64,000 bases of DNA, from NCBI GenBank assembly GCA_013368315.1, contig JAACJM010000204.1, positions 1 to 64,000 on the forward strand. Direction: 5' to 3'. Below are positions 23,526 through 33,960 of the stretch, piece by piece. The DNA comes from Tetrapyrgos nigripes (Eukaryota > Basidiomycota > Agaricomycetes > Agaricales > Campanellaceae). The position numbers and the translations under genes were made by a program. Under the pieces are notes generated by a model. That model made no database searches, was not told where the DNA came from, and worked only from the letters and a program-made list of their open reading frames with translations. Numbering within the stretch: position 1 is the stretch's first letter; each line of letters opens with the position of its first letter.

Positions 23526-23862
23526 TGTTGGAATTTTATATTGACCTATACTTACAATGAACAATCTTATCTTTCTCTCCACTTTACTAGTATACACAAT
23601 CCACTTGTATCCACATATGCACCACCTACTTTCTGTTCTACTCCATACTTACATCATTTCTTACATCGTTGACTCTGAACTGATATCAGACATTACATCA
23701 TAGTATCCACTTTTCTCCACTGTGTTATATTTACGGACTCGCATAGCCACAGTAGCTAACAGTATAAATACTTAGTAGTTCACTGTCTATACCTATAGAG
23801 CCACAATAGTATTTGTCGCCTCAGTTGTTTAACAAGTGTCCTCATATTTATTTATTCTCATA
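23526..23862 (+). repeat. 5' LTR of Copia-2 (337 bp)
   Basis: It begins tgttggaat and matches the 3' LTR at 35683-36534 along its whole length, except for the MITE in the latter. A TATA-like tataaatact lies near 23763. The match ends at ctcata; after this the 5' copy continues into the leader and gag. Confidence 0.88.
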
Positions 23863-23899
23863 GCCTAATCATATCTCATTGTCTAGCTCTTGACGTTGT

Positions 23900-24265
23900 A
23901 TGACTAGTAGCTCACAGCACTACAGCTCAAGGCACGGATTGCCAGCACCCAGGGTTGACAACCCCAAACAGATAATCAGATCACAGTCAGGATCTAGAAA
24001 CCAGTCTAGGGGAGGCAGTCCCAGACCACAGCAGTATGTCCCACCAGCACCAGATCTCCATTGTGCATATCAGGCACACATATACAATTTTGACAACTAC
24101 ATTGATTGTTTTTGGGACATAGAAAGTGAAGAATTTTATCAGTGCAACAAAACAGCTCATCCCTGTTCAAATCACTACAGCTCCATCCCATTACCACCAA
24201 AGGCAAACCCAAATCCTTGGGGACGACACATAAACAGAGGACAAGAACCACTTATCAACAGTCAT
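23900..24265 (+). pseudogene. Copia-2 gag leader (N-terminal part before the Gypsy insertion)
   Basis: An open frame starts with a Ser/Arg-rich segment, followed by a Cys/His-containing stretch (D-C ... Q-C-N-K ... H-P-C-S-N-H). It runs up to the Gypsy insertion point. The same frame continues at 32515 after the duplicated GTCAT, interrupted only by one TGA at the junction. This shows the two parts were once one gag reading frame. The function of the leader domain is not known to me. Confidence 0.7.
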
Positions 24266-24663
24266 TGTCAAGAACGTTGTCACTTAGCAAATAACCACCC
24301 AAGTCACACGATGAACAAGATAGATTGACAGGTTACAATGAGACGAGAGAGAGAGAGAGAGAGAGATAGAAATAGTAGAGACGAGGAAAGGATGAGTAGC
24401 TGACTATGCTCAACACTGCACTGTACTGAGAGCGGAGTGGAGACGAAGCTAACAGACTAAGGAACTGACTACAAGTCCTTTGGTATATATGTAAAAGAAG
24501 TGAATTGAGAATAAGTGAATAGGTGAGAATGTCCATGAAGATAGGAATCGGAGGAGATAAATGATGTACATATCAGATCAAGTGATGGTAACCATGGTAA
24601 AGATGAGAGAAATGAATAATAGTCCGTGGAGATAAGAAATGAATAGATCAGCAATTCATGACA
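24266..24663 (-). repeat. 3' LTR of the Gypsy element (398 bp)
   Basis: The LTR has TG...CA ends and closely matches 32123-32509, with a longer (GA)n microsatellite (about 24345-24368). Several differences between the two LTRs are CG here against TG or CA in the other copy. Confidence 0.92.
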
Positions 24664-25150
24664 CTACCCCCCTCTTATGATGAGCTTGCACCGGAGCTCG
24701 TATGCAGTTGACCCTGTTGACGAAGTTGGGGATATCCCAAAGTCCCATTTCCCACCAGTCGTTGAGTTTTCTCTCCATTTCCACCTCCTGCGAATCTTTG
24801 TCATCTGTGTCATAATCCCATAGGGTCACGGGGGTATGATCTCCCCAAGAGCCCCAACCGTCTGAGTCCCAATTGTCATTGTCGTGGGGGTTATCCCACC
24901 TGTCGCTCGCTTTGTCATTGGCTCCATTCCACCAGTCATTGTAGTACCAGTCATTCAGGTTGTAGTTCCATGCAATGCATATGAAGAGGTTGATTCCGTC
25001 TTCACGAGGGTCGTACGGGACCTTAGTCCCAGCGAAGATGAGCAATGTTTCAGGTGAGAATGAGAATGAGGGTGAGTTCTCGATAGTGGATGTGGTGGAG
25101 GTAGACATGTCTGTTGATTGAGGGTGTTTGTCAACTCCATGCTCGGGCAT
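24656..25150 (-). CDS. Gypsy third ORF: Trp/Asp/Asn-rich protein of unknown function
   Basis: A 164-codon frame on the same strand as pol begins about 70 bp after the chromodomain frame ends and overlaps the polypurine tract and the first bases of the 3' LTR. The middle is packed with Trp, Asp, Asn and Tyr (for example N-D-W-Y-Y-N-D-W-W-N-G and D-N-W-D-S-D-G-W-G-S-W-G-D), and a Ser/Thr-rich N-terminus precedes it. I recognise no domain. The intact frame in an otherwise broken element argues that it is a real extra gene of this element. It could be an envelope-position accessory protein, but no signal peptide or membrane segment is seen. Confidence 0.55.
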   Translation of the reverse strand: MPEHGVDKHPQSTDMSTSTTSTIENSPSFSFSPETLLIFAGTKVPYDPREDGINLFICIAWNYNLNDWYYNDWWNGANDKASDRWDNPHDNDNWDSDGWGSWGDHTPVTLWDYDTDDKDSQEVEMERKLNDWWEMGLWDIPNFVNRVNCIRAPVQAHHKRGVVS

Positions 25151-25218
25151 AGCTTCTTTTAACGTCTCTCCTCCCAGGCGGGTACCTTCCTCGGTAAGCC
25201 TTTGACAGTGGACACTGT

Positions 25219-25920
25219 CTATCTGTGTCGATACGCCCGCAGATGTTTCAGATGGAACTCTTCAACCATGTTCATTACGTTTGACAGGTTTGACATGGGG
25301 ACCCAAGAATTTTCCAAGTCAGGGTAGTCTAACCATTTGATGAGATACTGAGTTCCTTTCCTATTTCTGGTGGGTTTGGAGTCCAGTATCGTTTCCACGT
25401 CATATTCTTCATCTCCATCTAGCAACTCCACGGGTGGTTCAGGGTAGTTCGGTCCATGGGCATCTGTTTCGACATATGGTGATAGCAATGACACATGGAA
25501 AACAGGGTGTATTCGCCAGGTTTTCGGTAATTTCAACTTGTAGTTGACCTGACCAATTACTTCAATGACTTTGAATGGGCCATGACGACGATCAGATAAC
25601 TTAGCTTTCGGTCTCGTCATTTTTAGGTTTTTCCCATCGAGTAATACCTTGTTCCCAACCTTGTACCCTGTCCACGATATAGAATGGTTCCTGTGCTGGT
25701 TGTTCATCGTTTCCGCTGACGAAGTTAAACTGGCTTTGAGTTCATCTCTGAGTCGGTTGAGATTTTCGAGTCGTTCCTCGACTGTTGGTAAATTGGACGT
25801 TGGGTTAAATGTCGGGAAGAATCGTGGTTGATACCCATGTAAGAGTTCAAATGGTGATTTCCCAGTTGCTGAGTGAACTCTAGTGTTGTGGCTGAACTCC
25901 GCGTATGGTATGTAGTCCAC
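25219..25920 (-). pseudogene. Gypsy integrase C-terminus and chromodomain
   Basis: This frame continues the integrase after the solo LTR: A-E-F-S-H-N with the H-S-A-T-G-K-S-P-F-E-L motif, then a GPY/F-like stretch (H-G-P-F-K-V). A chromodomain follows near the C-terminus (Y-D-V-E-T-I-L-D ... Y-L-I-K-W-L-D-Y). In chromoviruses this module guides insertion to particular chromatin. It is separated from the catalytic core by the insertion at 25922-26511. Confidence 0.9.
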
Positions 25921-25921
25921 C

Positions 25922-26511
25922 TGTAAGATCTATGCACTTCCCTATACTTCTTATACCTTTCCGATACTTTCCTATACTTCACTTTCCTGTACTTTCCAGT
26001 AGGGTCCTGTCCGGATCCTTTCCAGTAGGGTCCTTTCCAGATCCTTTCCAGTAGGATCCGATGACTTTCCAGTACAGTCTTACTTTCCATTACTTTCCTA
26101 TCACTTTCCGATCATTCCTTCATTTCCGATTCATCTCCAATCCTACTCCAACGTCTCCACTTCATATCCACAACTCCACTTTCCTTAGGAGGCGTTTCCC
26201 TTCACCTTTCCTTCTGTAGTTATATTACTCTTCATTTCCGATCCTTTCCTATCTTATTCCTACACTTCCCGAAGTAGTACTTAAGCTAGCACATTTGTAG
26301 TAGATAGCTAAAGTGCAAAATCGACAAAGCTGGTCTCCTATCCTTCCTCGATGGTTCCCTAGAGCTTCCCAGTCTTTCTGACTGAAATCCCTATTTATCT
26401 TTATAAGCTCTTTCCTATCTGGATCCACTCGGAATCTCCATCCAATCCACTCAAGACTTCCATCCGGGTCCTTGGTGTTTCCTAGCATTGGGTATCCGCA
26501 TGGACTTGACA
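25922..26511. repeat. Solo LTR (590 bp) inside the Gypsy integrase, target duplication CCACC
   Basis: The insertion starts TGTAAGATC and ends TTGACA, with CCACC at 25917-25921 and 26512-26516. Removing it together with one duplication restores the continuity of the integrase reading frame, so the borders are exact. It contains a stretch of short repeated motifs (ctttccagtagg and variants, about 25985-26080). It is not related to the LTRs of the other elements in the window. Confidence 0.9.
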
Positions 26512-26516
26512 CCACC

Positions 26517-27091
26517 CAGTCTTCTTGTCGGTAGTTACAGAAGATCTGTAAGAACTGTTCTAGTTCTTGGTTGTATCGTTCAGATTCTCCATTGGTCTGT
26601 GGGTGATAGGCTGTACTGAGTGCTGATGTTACTCCTAGTTTCTCGTGGACCGCGGCCATGACTTTACTAGCGAACTGCGGTCTTCGATCAGAGATCATTT
26701 TATCCCACAGCCCATATTGCCGCCATGTGTGATCAAGCAAGAGGTTAACTGTACCGTTGCTGTCAATTGTTTTTGTACAAGGCAATATAATGACGGTTTT
26801 TGTTGACCTGTCGACCACGACATGTACTGCATTGAATCCTTTACATTCGGGGAGATCCGTGATGAAGTCGGTAGTGATAGTTCCGAAAGGACATTCTGGA
26901 ATTTCGGTCGGCACCAAGGGAACCTGAGTCGGATGGTTGTTCAGTTTAGTTAGCTGGCATCTGGTGCAACCATTTACGTAGTCTCTGACGAAGACTGACA
27001 TTCCTGGCCACCAGAACTCTCTACTAACCAGTTCGTAGGTCTTGTATCTACCCAGGTGTCCCGCTGCTAGGGAGTCGTGGTGTAATTTCAC
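26517..27091 (-). pseudogene. Gypsy integrase zinc-binding and catalytic core
   Basis: From the N-terminus there is an H-H-C-C zinc finger (H-H-D-S ... C-T-R-C-Q). The catalytic residues follow: D in T-T-D-F-I-T-D-L-P, D in I-S-D-R-R-P-Q-F (usually R-G-P) and E in Q-T-N-G-E-S-E-R. The frame is open to the solo LTR at 26511. The enzyme would integrate the element cDNA; here it is separated from its C-terminal part. Confidence 0.9.
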
Positions 27092-27382
27092 GATGTCTCG
27101 TCAGAGGTTGTCATCAGCTGGAACATAGATTTTTCCCCAGAACAATATAATTCCGTCCTCGTAGTTCCATTCCTGTAGATTTTTTACCAGAGACCGTGGT
27201 CCGTTCTGTAGAATGACGTCGAGGGCACTTACTACTTCAAGGTCCCTTTTGGGGGATTCTTTGATCCTTCAAGGCAGTTCTACGTCTCCTATAGCCATTA
27301 CCATTCCTTGTCTGGTTGCTTGAATTCAGAAGAATTTAGGGTCAAGAAGGATCCTGTTGGTATTGTCGTTTTCTATTCCGAC

Positions 27383-27661
27383 TCAGTGGTCTGGTCGTCT
27401 GGACAATGGATCAGCTTTGTTAAGGCTTCCCAGTTTATGGAGGAGGGAGAACTCAAATCGTGTGAGAAACAATGCCCAGTGTGCTTGTCGTCGGCTGAGT
27501 TTCTGAGCCGTTTGGAAGTATGTTAGGCTTTGGTGGTCGGTTAATATCTCGATGGAGTGTGGGGCTCCTTCCAGATAGTGTCGCCATGCTTCTAATGCTC
27601 GTATGATTGCAAGCAATTCCTTGTCGTGGATGTCGTAGTTTTGTTCAGAGATGTAGGCCAC
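27383..27661 (-). pseudogene. Gypsy RNase H domain
   Basis: The frame shows the Gypsy RNase H pattern [11 protein letters not shown] (catalytic Glu) and [10 protein letters not shown] (catalytic Asp). It is separated from the RT frame by a stop near 27662 and from the integrase frame by frameshifts around 27100-27380. Confidence 0.88.
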
Positions 27662-27670
27662 TGGGTGCCA

Positions 27671-28462
27671 TCAGTTGTCATCTCCAGTTTGCATCAATAT
27701 ACCTCCTGTTGCATATTCTGATGCATCAACTTCTACTCGATATGGTTTGGTATGATCGGGCATCAATAGGACCGGTCTAGACGTAAAGGCTGCTTTGAGA
27801 GATTGGAAAGATTTCTCTGCTTCCATTCCCCAACTCCAGTGATTGTCCTTCTTTGTTAGGTTGAACAGTGGTTGTGCGATTTTCGAGAAGTCTTTGATGA
27901 ATTGTCTGTAAAAGTTTCTGAATCCTAGAAATACTTGTACTTCCTTCACGGTTTTTGGTGTTGGCCATTCAATTACTCCCGCTACCTTTGCAGGGTCCAT
28001 TGCTAAGGTGTCATGGGAAATGATAAGACCCAAGAAGTTGACTTTATTAGTTTCGAACGTGCACTTTTCAGGTTTCGCATATAAGTCATTATCCTGTAAG
28101 CGTTGTAAAACCTTTTGGATGAGTTCATGATGTTCTGACAAATCGTGGGTGAATATGAGAATGTCATCCATATAAATAACGACCTTCCCTTGATCGATGA
28201 GATCCTTAAAGATTGTATTCATCATTGCCTGAAAGGTCACTGGTGAATTCATTAGTCCGAAAAACATGACTGTTGGTTCGAAGAGTCCTCGGTTGGTCTT
28301 GAAGGCAGCTTTCCATTCGTCTCCTTCATTGATCTGGATGTTATTGTATCCCCATCGTAGATCGATCTTGGTGAATACGTGTGCATTTTTGATTTTGTCG
28401 ATCAGTTCTGGGCATTTTTTATGGTACCCTTGTTGAGTTCTCTGTAGTCCTGCACTGGTCAT
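27671..28462 (-). pseudogene. Gypsy reverse transcriptase
   Basis: The RT core reads F-T-K-I-D-L-R-W-G-Y-N, F-G-L-M-N-S-P and the catalytic box Y-M-D-D-I-L-I. The connection to the RNase H (V-E-V-D-A-S) is also present. The frame is separated from the protease frame by a TGA where related elements have Arg, and a small deletion follows near 28410-28440. Confidence 0.9.
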
Positions 28463-29484
28463 AGTTTTCCATCCTTTTTCTTGACGAAGAAGAAAGGACT
28501 CACCATAGGTGACTTTGATGGTTTAATGTATCCCTTTTTGAGATTTTCGTTCAGGAAGGAGTCTAACTCAGTTTGTTTGTTTGGTGCGTGATCCCAACTA
28601 CTTCGTTGGGGTAAACGTTCTGAGGTTTCTTTGTCAAATACCGACAAGTAATTGTGGTATTGTTTGGGAATTCGCTCTTCTAGTGGTGTCGGTTGATCTG
28701 TTGTTGTTTTGTTTTCAGCAATTGGCTGTGCTTTTGTAAAAGCTGCTCGGATACTCAGCTTGGTTTCTGATAGTTCTTTGTCTTGATCCTTTGGGGTGTC
28801 AATATACTCCATGGCGAGTTGACTCCATTGATGTGGGACGTTCCATTGTCCTGTTGTATCTTCTGAGGGTAACAGCGCTCCTAATTTGATCTGTTCTGAG
28901 CGGGTGTGCTGAGATCGTGATCTTCGACGTTGCCCCGCTATCTTGGGCTGTGCCACTGGTTTATAGTGTCCTATGGGTTCTTTGTATGATACCTGGTAGT
29001 CTTTATGGTATGTTCTAGGGTCTACTATTTCAGGTTGTTTGGGTTTTGTGGGGAGTGTGTTCGACTTAGCTTTGATTTTTACCGGAGGTTTTTCTAGTAC
29101 ACAGGTATCAGCACGGCGTGTCAGGTTAACTTCTGAGGCCATCCAATCAATTTCTGGGTTGTGGTGTTCTAGCCAATCAGTTCCTAGAATGATATTGTGT
29201 TTGCCGATGTTCGTAATATAAAATTCAGCAGTTTCTTTGTGATACGACTTTCGATCTTGTGTATAGATTCGTAACTTTTGGATGGTGTAATGTGTCACCC
29301 ATCCCATAACGTTTTTGGATCCGTCAACATTTTGTACTGGGAAGGGTTTTTCTATGGGGATTTGATCAAGGTGATGTTTTTGAGTGAAGGTGTTGTTGAT
29401 AATAACTCCTTCCGCTCTGCTGTCCAGCAGAGCGATTGCATCGATTTTTCGTCCAGTTATTTTACCAATTAATTCTGTTTCCAA
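28459..29484 (-). pseudogene. Gypsy protease and linker to RT
   Basis: The N-terminal part is a retropepsin-like domain: A-L-L-D-S-R-A-E-G at the active site, where the usual D-S-G has become D-S-R, and I-I-L-G-T-D-W-L near residues 100-110. The last part already belongs to RT (V-S-P-F-F-F-V-K-K-K-D-G-K-L) and ends at a TGA. The changed active site should inactivate the protease. Confidence 0.85.
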
Positions 29485-29623
29485 TTCTATCGAGGGAATC
29501 TGTCGATTTCAAGTGATTGCCATGATTCTTAGCTTAGATGGGGTATAAGGCTCATGTATTGCCTATTTTTTACTGGTATATATGTCCATACTCCCCCTCC
29601 TGACGATGTGACAGGGGAGGTAT

Positions 29624-30133
29624 TCAAAAATCTGTTTGTGTTACAAGTTCCTTCAGGTATCCTGCTGCCTCCTCCTTCTCTTCTCCCGATAGCAACCTGA
29701 TTTTGGCAGTGAATTCTGCAATATCCTTCATCATAGTCTTTGTGTCGGAAGACGAGGGTCCTGTGGTGGCTGTAGTCAATCTGATCAAAGGTTTCCAGGC
29801 GGTGTTATTGGAACTTGTCAGGGTGGACCTGGGAAACGTAGGACAGTTCCATGTGGTGTGTCCCTTTTTGCAACAGCCGAAACAGCGCCCTTCCTGTTTC
29901 ATCTTTTCTCTTTCTTCGTTTGTCAGCTTAGGTGGATATTTAGTTTTTGAAGATGCACCTGGGGTATTATTTTGGAAGGCGTTCACTTCCATGCTCCTCG
30001 TTCGACTTCCTCCTGCATTTTGTGATCCCTTGGTCTGCTGCCCTCCTTCCCCTCGTTGTTTATTCCATAAGGCTTTCTCTGTTTGTCTTTCCACCCAGAT
30101 CATATGTTGCTTGACTGCGGCCTTCTGTAGCAC
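29624..30133 (-). pseudogene. Gypsy gag C-terminal part with zinc knuckle
   Basis: A 169-codon frame carries one CCHC knuckle (C-F-G-C-C-K-K-G-H-T-T-W-N-C), the nucleic-acid-binding part of nucleocapsid. It lies in a different frame from the N-terminal gag part (30371-31354); the two are separated by a 25-bp tandem repeat array and further shifts. Confidence 0.85.
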
Positions 30134-30370
30134 CGCGAGGTTCTTGGGTTGGGATGGTAGATAGGAAATTCAGTCTACCAATCCTTTCAGGAGTCCTTTT
30201 CGATAGTACTTCATTAATCCCTTGTCGTTATAGCCAGTATCTTTAGCATATAGTTTGAATTGGGAGTTGTACTTATCTATATCTGCTAATGCTCCCTCCA
30301 TCTTTATGGTTTCTATCTTTGCTTGTGCCTGAGACTCCCGGGACGTCGGTTTGAAGTTGTGTAGGAACTG

Positions 30371-31354
30371 TCATTTTACTTCTTGTAGGGTCCACGACTT
30401 CTTCTTCTTGTAGGGTCCACGACTTCTTCTTCTTGTAGGGTCCACGACTTCTTCTTCTTGTAGGGTCCACGACTTCTTCTTCTTCATAGATCCCAATGAC
30501 GAGTCCTCGTCGTCACTAAATGAGTCTTCATCACTATCACTGTAGTCGTCGTCTTCTTCATAGATCTTCGCCATCATGTCGTGAGCCCATCGTCCTGCTT
30601 CTTCTCCCATGAAGAGAGTGAGAAATAGTGATATTTTCTCATCCTCCATAGGATACACCCTTTTGTTGAGTCGAAGATAGTTGCTAAACTCGGCTAACCA
30701 ATCCTTTTCCAAGTTTTGTTCTCCTGTGAACTTCTCCGGTTTAGCTCCTCTTTCCTTTGTGGTTCTGTTAGGAGAGATAGCAAGGTCTTCTTCATCGGAA
30801 GGGATTTCTGTGGGGGGTCTATTTGTTCCTCCTGCAGGGGCGGTTGCTGAGGTGGGTTCGTTATGTTCAGACATTCCAAGGGAAGAATAGAGAGTCTGGA
30901 AATCAATTGTTTGTCGGAGATGAACAGATATGGGTTCTTGGATTGCACTGGGGGTGCTGTTGGATGGAGATCTTTTAAGGGGAGTTCGTGGTTTGGTGGG
31001 AGGAAGTGGTAGTTCTGGCTTGGGGGTAGGTTTGTTTATTGGGAGTTGGGTTTCTGTAGTAGGTTCTGGTGGGACGTGTTGTCCAGATAGTAGTACTGGT
31101 TCGAGGCTGTATCCTAGTTCTGCTTGGGTAAGTGCTCGATTGTGTACAGAGAACCGGTTTGGACACGGATTGTTCAGACAGATGTCCCACTGGTTGTTAA
31201 TCGAAATGTGACAATCTTCCTGACATTGAAGATGATATGCGTGGGGTTGACGGATACAGGTAAGGGGAATGTGAGGTGAGGAGTTGCGACTGGGAGCTCG
31301 TGAGGCGACGCGCAATTGTGATTGGGTTATTCTAGGGATTCTACTCTCAGACAT
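30371..31354 (-). pseudogene. Gypsy gag N-terminal part
   Basis: The frame begins with a Ser/Arg-rich segment, a Cys/His segment (D-C-H-I ... I-C-L-N-N-P-C-P-N) and a Pro-rich stretch. A capsid-like region follows (E-K-F-T-G ... W-A-H-D-M-M), then an acidic Asp/Ser run. It ends in the tandem repeat at 30385-30484. The capsid-like part would form the particle shell. The break comes from the repeat array shifting the frame. Confidence 0.8.
30385..30484. repeat. 25-bp tandem repeat, 4 copies, within gag
   Basis: The unit gtagggtccacgacttcttc plus ttctt starts at 30385, 30410, 30435 and 30460. Because 25 is not a multiple of three, the array reads on the - strand through three frames in turn (Lys-rich, Glu-rich and Arg-rich peptides), all open. 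It explains the gag frame shift. Confidence 0.95.
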
Positions 31355-32122
31355 ACACTAGTTGGTGTATTCAGGTCCTGAAAATAGGTGATTCCACTGA
31401 TCATCAGGAACGTCTTCCCAATAATCGTCTAGTCGATTGTAGTCATTTATTCTAGGAATTTGAGTTCAGAGGTATTCTTCGTGTTCCTCGACGCAGTCTT
31501 CCAAGATGTTGCAGTCTTCGTAGTCGTCATGACTGAACCAACAGGGAATGGGAGTGTTTCCAAGTTGAATGAAATAATGAGTGTCTACGACTGCCATGTA
31601 ACGTGGAGATGCGTTTTCAGGGAATATCTTTATTCTAAGATATTCAAAGATGGTTACTTCACCTTTGACCCACGTTCTTTTGTTTAGTTTAATCCAATGG
31701 TTGAAGAATGCAGCGGGGTATTTCTGTACTGCGTCTTTAATGTGTTGTGAGTAATCCTTGAAACTCTCTGGATCTGAACGTTCTGGTGGGGGTCAAAGTC
31801 ATAGGTTGGTGAGGAGTGGTTCAAAGTTGAAAGCCAGTGTGTATGTTTAGGATTTCAATTACAGAGTTGGTCGACCACCCTACTCGAATTGATGAGTCTG
31901 GTTTTATGTCTCAAAACTGTGTAGATGGGGGATGACTTGGTGCAACAACTCCTTGAGCTTGTTCATGCCGGCCAACCTGTGAGGCTCCTCACACAGGGTA
32001 GAGCTGCTGGGCTTGGGGGCACTGTAGGGGAAAGATGGGAGGATAGGAAAGTCTGGTAGGACAGAAGGATTCGTAGTGGATAAGGTCTGTTTGTGAGGTG
32101 GGTGTAAGAGAGTCTGTTCAAG
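31355..32122 (-). other. Gypsy 5' leader region
   Basis: This is the stretch between the 5' LTR and the gag start on the - strand. It should hold the primer-binding site next to 32122, but I cannot assign a tRNA with confidence. Short frames (31904-32140 and 31460-31687) look incidental. Confidence 0.5.
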
Positions 32123-32509
32123 TGTCAAGAATGTTGTCACTTAGCAAATAACCACCCAAGTCACACAATGAACAAGATAGATTGACAGGTTACAATGAGA
32201 TGAGAGAGAGAGAGAGATTGAAATAGTAGAGACGAGGAAAGGATGAGTAGCTGACTATGCTCAACACTACACTGTACTGAGAACGGAGTGGAGATGAAGT
32301 GAACAGACTAAGGAACTGACTACAAGTCCTTTGGTATATATGTAAAAGAAGCAAATGGAAAATAAGTGAATAGGTGAGAATGTCCATGGAGATAGGAATT
32401 GGAGGAGATAAATGATGTACATATCAGATCAATTGATGGTAACCGTAGACAGAGAAGATGATGGTGGTAAAGATAAATGAATAATAGTCCGTGGAGATAA
32501 GAAATGACA
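32123..32509 (-). repeat. 5' LTR of the Gypsy element (387 bp)
   Basis: This is the partner of 24266-24663, with TG...CA ends and GTCAT following at 32510-32514. The (GA)n run is shorter here. At five aligned sites the other LTR has CG where this one has TG or CA. Confidence 0.92.
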
Positions 32510-32514
32510 GTCAT

Positions 32515-33960
32515 TGAGAACGCACAGCACCACTGCCAAAGAATCCACTTGTATTTCCATCTCCAGGACAGCCACAAGAAGCTGCACCACAGCCCTCCAC
32601 ATCATCAGATCCACAGCCATTGTCATCATCAGTACCAGAAGCCCCAGAACAGCCACTGAAAGGAGATCCAACACCACCTCCATCAAATCCTCTATCACGT
32701 CATTCACTAGTTCCCGATCCAAATCCAGATCCAGATCCACATCCTAATCCACCCAGCTCACCTCAACCACCACCCAATCCCAATCCCAATCCATCCAAAC
32801 CAGATGATACAATTGATTCAGATTCAGACTCAGACGACAACATGTCCAAAGCAACCAAAGCATTCAATAAAGTTACAAAACTCAAGAAGGATGGATCAAA
32901 TTGGAGTACATGGGTAATGAGAGTACAGAGGGCAGCAGGATCTATCAGATACAATAAGTATCTAACCACAGCACCCACATCAGCAGCAGATCAACAACAG
33001 CAGGATAAAGACCTGTTGAACAGCATTATCAGCACACTACCAGACACTATTTTTAGGTGTTACAAGAACAAGTTGACATTGAAGGAGCTGTGGGATGCAT
33101 TGAAGCAGGATTATGATGCAAAGGACCCCCTCACTGAAGCCAGCTTGTAAAAGTGACTTTTCTCCCTCACTTGTACCAACCCAGCTAAAGTTGGTAAACA
33201 CCTCGACAATCTCATTGCTATCATGGACAAACTAGCCAAATGTGGAGTTTCTATTCCTGATTCCCAATTCAAATTGGCCATCATCTCTTCCACTCCCGAT
33301 ATGTATCAAGCCACTGTCAAAGCCTCCATCACTGTTTACAGAGAAGAACTAAACAAGTTGACACCAGAAATGTTGATTGCAGCCATTTGTGCAGAAGCTC
33401 AGGGCAAGAACTTTGCTTCTAGCTCCAACAAATCACAACAATCTGTGAACTACTCCAATGACAACTTCTGAGGCAGAGGGTGTGGCAGATTTAGGGGAAG
33501 AGGAAGAAGAGGTAGAGGAAATAGCAGAGGAGGCCAAGGAGGATCATCATTCAGAGGTCAGGGAAATTTCAGAGGAAGAGGCTGAGGTGGAACAGGAGGA
33601 AATTGGCAAGGCAACAACCAAACAAGGGAAGAACCCAGCTGTTATAATTGCGGAGGACTCGGTCATTTCTCCAAGAATTGTACATCGAAACGCATACAAC
33701 GTGCTAATGTTGCCAGAGAACACCAAGATGATAGGAATTACAGAGAAGACAGAAAGAATGGGGATAATGGACAACAAAGGAATGGAACAGGAAGGGATAC
33801 AGCAGGCAGTGCCAGAGAAAGGAATGAAGAAAATAGTGAAGAAGAAAGTTGGATGGCCATTGAAATTCTGGAAATCGAAGATCTACTGGCTGAAGAAGAA
33901 ATCCATCACCATCGAACAGAACATCCAATTCACTAATCAACTGATCCAACTCAGTGAGGA
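32515..33960 (+). pseudogene. Copia-2 gag, second part, with zinc knuckle
   Basis: The gag frame continues after the Gypsy insertion with a Pro-rich segment and then the UBN2-like gag region (K-L-K-K-D-G-S-N-W-S-T-W; L-K-E-L-W-D-A-L). It stops at 33148-33150, resumes at 33223-33471, and in another frame reaches an Arg/Gly-rich run and the CCHC knuckle C-Y-N-C-G-G-L-G-H-F-S-K-N-C near 33640-33680. It is broken by at least two stops and a frameshift. Confidence 0.85.

Larger units (their letters stand above)
24266..32509 (-). mobile_element. Ty3/Gypsy chromovirus inserted in Copia-2
   Basis: The element lies on the - strand with LTRs at 32123-32509 (5') and 24266-24663 (3'). The 5-bp target duplication GTCAT lies at 24261-24265 and 32510-32514. 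A polypurine tract (complement of ctacccccctct, 24664-24675) borders the 3' LTR. Gag with a zinc knuckle, protease, RT, RNase H, integrase and a chromodomain are recognisable. A Trp/Asp-rich extra ORF lies between pol and the 3' LTR. Frameshifts, stops and a solo LTR within integrase make it defective. Confidence 0.95.

Noticed and set aside
24340..24370. (GA)n run as a possible regulatory element
   Set aside because: It is a microsatellite in the Gypsy LTR whose length differs between the two LTRs; there is no evidence of function.
30681..31211. Open frames on the + strand opposite to Gypsy gag
   Set aside because: They are antisense shadows of the gag reading frame without any domain.
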